64,000 nucleotides of DNA from Cylindrodendrum hubeiense (lineage: Eukaryota; Ascomycota; Sordariomycetes; Hypocreales; Nectriaceae). Position numbers and translations under genes: made by a program. The notes under the pieces are model-generated. The model ran no database searches and had not been told where the DNA came from. It saw only the letters and a program-made list of their open reading frames with translations. The stretch is from contig JAANBB010000097.1 in NCBI GenBank assembly GCA_014621425.1, positions 43,904 through 107,903 of the forward strand, read 5' to 3'. The first letter of the stretch is position 1, and each line of letters begins with the position of its first letter. This document shows positions 59,101-64,000 of the stretch, piece by piece.

Positions 59101-60611
59101 AATCTTGTATCAGTACCACAAAGTCTGTCGATCATGTTTTTGAAACAACTCCTCCATACATTGAGCGAGTGGTCCATGACGCCGTGGACTCTTCCGACGG
59201 CTTTACCTCACCGGATATTTCACCGGAGGGGTCTCCGCAGAACTCTATTGATTCTGATATGTTTTCGATATCAGACAACTCAGTGGGCACACAAATTGAG
59301 TCATCATGGACCCCAAGGCCAGATTTGCTCGCCATTATCGACTCTACTGTGCATAATCTACTCTTAGCTTACCGTGGAGCCGTTGTTTCAAGATCAACGG
59401 CGTATGAAACAATTCATACAGAAAATACTGGTCTTTTCGACTGTCCCGCTGAGAACAATGACCCCAACACCACATCCAACGGATCAGCAATTGCCCCCCG
59501 ACCTTCAAGTACGCCATCTCTCTACTATCATAGTTCCGTTCAGAAGCGTGGCCGGGCAAATGAAGAAGAGGGTGATGGAGATGGCCAAAATAATGGAGAC
59601 TTGCCAGTGCCTAAAAGGTCGAGACCGCAAAATTCAGAACGAGCTTCCTTGGCTTGCCCATTCTGGAAACATAGCCCTAAAAAGCATAAGAAGTGCTTCA
59701 AAAGCAAACTTACGAAGATTTCTTTCGTTAAGCAGCATATCAGCCGAAACCATGCCCCAGAGTTTTACTGTATTCGCTGCTTAGTTATTTTCTCAGATTC
59801 GGATGGCTACGAAGCACATGTTAGTCGATCAGAGGGCTGTATTCGCGACCCATCTGCAACATTAGAAGGGATCACGTATCAACAACAGAGACAACTCTCC
59901 AGAAAATCCAAAAGCAAGTCCTCTGAGCCAGAGCAGTGGTTTGCCATTTGGGACATTGTATTCCCGGGATCTCCCCGGCCCAGTTCGCCTTACATGGACT
60001 CGGGCTTGTCAGAGGACATATGCGGACTGAAGGAACACTTTCAAGCACATGGGTCAGCTACTTTGTTACGAATTATACGCCACAGTGGTATTTCGTCATT
60101 TTCCGACGAAGAAATGACGTTAAGTCAACAAGAAGTCCTTCACCGTGGACTCAACCAGATCTACGAAGAGTGGCTATCCTCCCACATTTCATCTTCTAGT
60201 TCTGCATCATCAGTTGATAAACAGACTCAATCAACGCAGCAGGAGACATCTGGAGGTTCATTTGCAGACAGCGGCATAGTCATTGCGGCCCATGGCCACT
60301 CAATACCGCCCCGATCTAACAGCTCCAAACTTGTTCGGAGCTCTGGAAATCTCCCTCATCATACGCTAAATCAAGCTACATTGGAATCTTCGGTAGGAGA
60401 GAACACAACATTGACGACATCCATGGAAGCGTCAACGAACGAAAACGTACAGCTTGAATTGGTTGAGAACCCAGCCCAGAGACTCGAGAGTCCAATCATA
60501 TCTGGAAGTGCTGATCATTGTGCCCTCTCTTCAATTGATCCATTCATGGATTGGGAAGTCATGGGGTTAAATGACAGCTGGTTCGGAAGTCTCAACAATG
60601 AACAAGTATAA
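56166..60611 (+). CDS. Large fungal C2H2-type zinc-finger family protein of unknown function
   Basis: About 1442 residues from three exons; introns 57680-57740 and 58412-58467 give one continuous frame. N-terminal third: a Cys/His region (VQCRCWFCDAEY with MHHIAGHF) and a disordered Gln/Arg-rich tract. Middle: DSGYESIKHSD, EIIQQLHLICQHEND, a helical domain (YDWLIMSLLKE, IRQPILWNLPKGVI), then IFDIIVLTSSALDQVQATTVEKYFEQTW and GSAHSIAECGEQLAWLGAALQ, text common to large uncharacterised ascomycete proteins. C-terminal third: LACPFWKHSPKKHKKC with VKQHISRNHAPEFYCIRCLVIF, a C2H2-like finger pair. Probably nuclear or cytosolic; no enzymatic motif. Frame intact, and the longest undamaged gene in the window. 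Confidence 0.82.
56965..57020 (+). repeat. Short imperfect tandem repeat coding Gly-Gln-Arg-Ser units
   Basis: Repeated GGGCAAAGGTCT-like units of about 12 bases, giving GQRS-type peptide repeats in the disordered region of the large zinc-finger protein. It could vary in length between strains. Confidence 0.6.
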
Positions 60612-60869
60612 TCATTCTTGTCGTGACCAGAGATTGTGACCGCGGCTCGTAGAGGGGGTCACACCTTATAGATTTGAAGAAATATAATGTAAAAAGGGTA
60701 CCAATTAGTACTAAGAGAGGAGATAATTGCTGAAAGGAAACAATAAAACGGTATGAGAGGAGTGAAATGGGTCGAAGTATACAACATTATTTCTGCACAT
60801 AACGAACTCATCCCATTTCCATATATGTATTCCGCCCAATTCTAGCTGCTTATTGTGTGCTGTGATGGT

Positions 60870-61130
60870 GGGGATACCGGCATAATGCCGATGCGTCCGC
60901 AATGAGGGTAAGGGCGCAGATAATGGACTCTCAGAATGAACAAAATAGACGAGCCTGCCCGATGCTATTTATTAGCATTGTCTGATCAAACGGCCCACAA
61001 GCCAATATTACGAAGTTAGACCAAAAACACTGTAAATTGAGCTTGCTAGAAAACCTTGCTAAAGAGCCCTCATCACAATGACCTATGATGATGATGATCG
61101 CGCACAATCTCAAACGAGATGCCTCAATCC
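60870..61130 (+). repeat. Dispersed repeat shared with the interior of the TIR element
   Basis: Aligns with 22790-23040 in the same orientation. Shared words include GATGCGTCCGCAATG, GTAAGGGCG, CTGATCAAACGG, GTAAATT and CCTCAATCCTAC, separated by equal spacing. The similarity ends at the start codon region of the alpha/beta hydrolase pseudogene. Confidence 0.6.
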
Positions 61131-61978
61131 TACATTGGCCTCTCCATCTTTGCTCCTCATTATTTCTCTGATCCGACTCCAGTCATCATCATAGGCCACG
61201 GCAAAGGTGGCAATCAAAGCTGCCAGGCTAACACCTTTCTCGACGACCTTTACAGCTCTTCGGTACGTTGCCGTCACATTTAACTATTTTTACTTTAGCG
61301 AAAGCGAGAGAGAGCCACACAATATGATGGAAATATCACAGGAGCTTCAAGATTTCAGGGACGTGGTAGCCTGGCCCCGACATCAGCCCGAGAAATTCGA
61401 TGTCAACCGCATTGTGGTATGGGGCACCAGTTTCGGAGGCATGCACGTCACGGCTCTTCTTGCAGAAGATCATCAGCTCGCTGTTGGAATCGCACAATGC
61501 CCGTGCGTTGACAGACTAGGCGCGGTTTTACAGACGCCTTTCCCGCAATCGCTGTGGTTGATACTAACAGCAGTGCAAGACTACGCGAAATCGTTGTTTG
61601 GTGTCGACCTTGTATATGTGAGGCTAGCTAGTGACGGGCTGTCCAGATCGCCGCTAGCCACCATGATGGGAGACGAGGTGATGCGAGGTGGAAGAGGCTT
61701 GATCCTACAGAAGACGTACCGTTTTAAATAAGATCATTGCTCGGTCTTTGCTGAGATTTCCATGTCACCGGCCGATGCAGCGCAGTCATCGGAGCGTGAA
61801 GCCGTTCCTCGTCATGTTGCCTGCATGGGATGCCAAGGTCTCGCTGCACGCGACAGAGAAGGCGGTGCGATTGACACCCTTGGGAGAAGGGTTGCGGGTT
61901 CAAGGGAGGCACTTTGACTTGTATTTCGATGGCCCTGCCTATGAGGAAAATATTGCTGGTCAACTTGAGTGTCTGTAG
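61119..61978 (+). pseudogene. Alpha/beta hydrolase (YcjY/dienelactone-hydrolase-like), broken
   Basis: Starts with ATG at 61119 (PQSYIGLSIFAP, IIIGHGKGG), shifts frame by +1 near 61212, then continues YVAVTFNYFYFSESEREP, QDFRDVVAWPRHQPEKFDVNR and VVWGTSFGGMHV (nucleophile elbow GTSFGG). The frame stops at 61731 and resumes in another frame with KPFLVMLPAWDAKVSLHA and FDLYFDGPAYEENIAGQLE up to 61978. The acid and His regions are therefore present but out of frame. At least two frame breaks and stops make it a pseudogene. The closest class is intracellular hydrolases of the dienelactone-hydrolase-like/X-Pro-peptidase superfamily. Confidence 0.75.
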
Positions 61979-62202
61979 AGGATACTTTGTTCAAATGGGA
62001 CACTGGCTGAGGGACGTTGAGGCTCGGCAGTTCGGAGATTTCATGGGCTACGAGACCGTGGCAATACCAAATAGTTTGACACGATATCCATTCCCCTTAC
62101 TCGAATGTCAGACATTCAAGTCGTTTCCCGTGACGATCCGTGACTGTAGTGTAAATGATTCCGTGTTATCAACCTTTAAACATGAAGCTGTCACTACCTA
62201 GG

Positions 62203-63955
62203 CTACCACAGCTCCCACATTTGGCTTCCTATGGATATAAGCCTATTGAACAACTGATCCCGCATCACCACCGCCGTAAGATGAAGCTCTCTTCCATCCG
62301 CGGTCTTGATCGTCAACCCATCTACCACCGCCCTGCCCGTCGCCCAGCCCACAATCATCTTGCTTTTCCACCCCAGCCCGCCCAGCTTCTGCAGCTCGGT
62401 GATCTCGCCCATGGCCACAACCCACGCCGAGTTGCTGACGTCTTCAATATCGGACGACCAGCCGATGGACGGAGTTGCGGCCGTCGTAATGATGTACGCA
62501 TGACCCTGCTTGCCCTTGTGCCGCGCTGGGAATCGAACCGGCCCCGTTTCTGGGCTGAATTCGGCGTCTTGGATCACTCCCAAGCGGTTCTTGGCGTGGC
62601 TTGCGCCCGCTTTCGCTTTGGCCTTGTCTGCGGCGAATGCGGCGCGCACACCGCCTTTGGTGGTGCCTCGGATGATGTTCATGATGCGGTGCGACTTTTT
62701 GTGTGTTTTCTTGTCTTCCTCCTCAACTTCCTCCGGCATGACGCTAGGCTGAACAGCCTCCTCGATCTCATTATCGGTGGCCCCTTTGGATACAGTTAGC
62801 TTTCTTGAAGTTGTTATTGCAAGTGTTGCCTTACCCAGGTGATCAAGGTCTTGTCCTGCAGCGTCGTGCGGCACCACTGCAGGAGGTTCATCGGAAGTGG
62901 GGGGAGGAGGAAGAGGTGCCTTGTTGCGTTCGCCGATGCGAAGAAGTGTAATCGCAAGCTGTGCATTCGTCGGGACACCCTTTAGAATAGTATTACGCAG
63001 CTGGACGTATTTCGCCCACCGTGGATACGTGCTCTCGAGTATCTCTACCCCTCGAGTGATGAGGGGGTCTCCGAAGAATAGGAAACCACAAATGAATCCT
63101 GTTGTTTTAACGACCATATATGGCGACGTGAAGAAGGATCCAAGCAGCATGGGAAGGATGATGAAAGCCAATACGAGTCTCTGTCGAAGAATGGGGAATG
63201 GTGCGGTTGGGTTCAAGGCGTTGCCGAACCGCTCCCAGGTGTCGATGAAGTCAGAAAGGAGACGTAGAGTAGGGCGTGCTTTGACCCAGACAGCGTCAGA
63301 AACCGGCTTTCTTGTCCGGTCATGCTCTGCGGCTGGTTCCAGGCCCGAGGCTTTCTCGTTGGCCGAATGCGCATCTTCAATGACATCAGCTGGGTCTGCG
63401 CCTTTAATCTCATCATCCGGATCGGCTTGCGGCTGCTTTCCTGCCGCAGTACTGATGATGACCTGGAAGACTTGGTCAGCCTTATCATGTTACATAGCTT
63501 CAACTGTATCTTACGCCTGAACATACTGCGGACAATGTCGTGACGAAATTGCGGGCTTCCTGCTCCACGGCCTCGCCCTCGTGCTTCTCGGGGGCGCCCG
63601 TTAGCGAGTCCTTGGAGGCGAGGACACCAGCAGCTGGCTTCTGCACGCCTCCGGATTTGGGATCGATAAGAGCCGGCGGTGCGGGCGGGAAGCAGATCAT
63701 TCGAGCTGGATCCCAGATGATCAGAGTGATGATGAAAGCGGCTGCCACTGGAATGAGTAGGTCGAGCAGCCATGCGACGGTGTATACGGCGAGGAACGCA
63801 GAGGTCCGTTGGTATTCCTTCCAGGACCGAAGGCGGNNNATGTGCTGCTTGGAGAGGGACAGCAGACAATTCATGATTGACGGCCATTCAAGACCGAGTG
63901 GAAGAAGCAGCTGCAAAAGCGAAGCTGTGGAATGAAGCGGCGGGGATTGCCGCAT
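62203..63955 (-). CDS. DUF3292 (PF11696-type) fungal membrane protein, 5' end incomplete
   Basis: Conserved ascomycete protein of unknown function. Visible order from the N-terminal side: RLRSWKEYQRTSAFLAVYTVAWLLDLLIP (membrane segment), FPPAPPALIDPKSGGVQKP, GVLASKDSLTGAPEKHEGEAVEQEA, then VWVKARPTLRLLSDFIDTWERF, hydrophobic LVLAFIILPMLLGSFF and GFLFFGDPLITRG, and a soluble C-terminal domain ending SQMWELW. Introns: 63463-63526 and 62784-62834 (51 nt, branch GCTAAC, open in frame). Three undetermined bases at 63837-63839 fall inside the coding part, and the first exon runs toward the window edge, so the true start is not seen. Function is unknown for the whole family. Confidence 0.85.
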
Positions 63956-64000
63956 CGGACAGGAAGGGCCGAGAAATGTGGGGCCGCCCGGGAGGGCGGA

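Noticed and set aside
62518..62545. T-loop-like string GGTTCGATTCC on the minus strand, resembling the 3' half of a tRNA
   Set aside because: It lies inside the DUF3292 coding frame (ETGPVRFPARHKG) and has no matching acceptor, D or anticodon arms.

Overview
The window comes from a filamentous ascomycete (Pezizomycotina). Genes carry short 45-100 nt introns with GTAAGT-like donors and CTAAC/CTAAT branch points. Families typical of this group are present: two Zn2Cys6 regulators, DUF6536, DUF3292, MFS permeases, GH43 and GH38 glycosidases, and TPR-CHAT and ankyrin-CorA proteins. I saw no rRNA, tRNA or CRISPR array. Coordinates and splice junctions were worked out by hand from frame continuity and family conservation. 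No database search was possible.

Layout. 1-2.8 kb: 3' part of a vacuolar-type GH38 alpha-mannosidase. 4.2-16.2 kb: a carbohydrate block with a Zn2Cys6 activator, L-fuconate dehydratase, an allantoate-permease-type MFS carrier, a broken sugar transporter and a GH43 beta-xylosidase/arabinosidase. 16.2-18.7 kb: old repeats. 18.7-21 kb: a DUF6536 membrane protein. 21-23.8 kb: more repeats, including a short TIR element with an identifiable empty site. 23.9-27 kb: an ankyrin-CorA fusion. 27-30.8 kb: duplicated gene ends, an ABM-like protein and a dead ankyrin array. 30.9-34.6 kb: an SDR divergent from a second Zn2Cys6 regulator. 35.7-41.3 kb: a divergent pair, a small gasdermin-like protein and a TPR-CHAT protease. 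42-47.1 kb: an FAH-family hydrolase, an acetoacetyl-CoA synthetase relic, a SnoaL-like protein and an HSL-type esterase. 47.8-52.5 kb: a BTB protein, an ABC-transporter relic in AT-rich DNA and a secreted GH43-CBM6 enzyme. 54.1-64 kb: an F-box protein, a 1442-residue C2H2 family protein, a broken alpha/beta hydrolase and a DUF3292 protein running to the right edge.

How the genes may work together. The 4.2-16.2 kb block reads as a locus for plant polysaccharide and deoxy-/acid-sugar use: regulator, hydrolase, uptake and catabolic enzyme. The most interesting system is the head-to-head pair at 35.7-41.3 kb. A CHAT protease with visible His and Cys motifs sits beside a small beta-rich protein resembling fungal gasdermins, matching the known fungal protease/gasdermin cell-death arrangement. 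Both partners have broken reading frames here.

Many genes in the window are interrupted by single-base indels, often in short homopolymers, and others by in-frame stops. Some of this may be sequence error and some is clearly decay; the two are kept apart in the entries.
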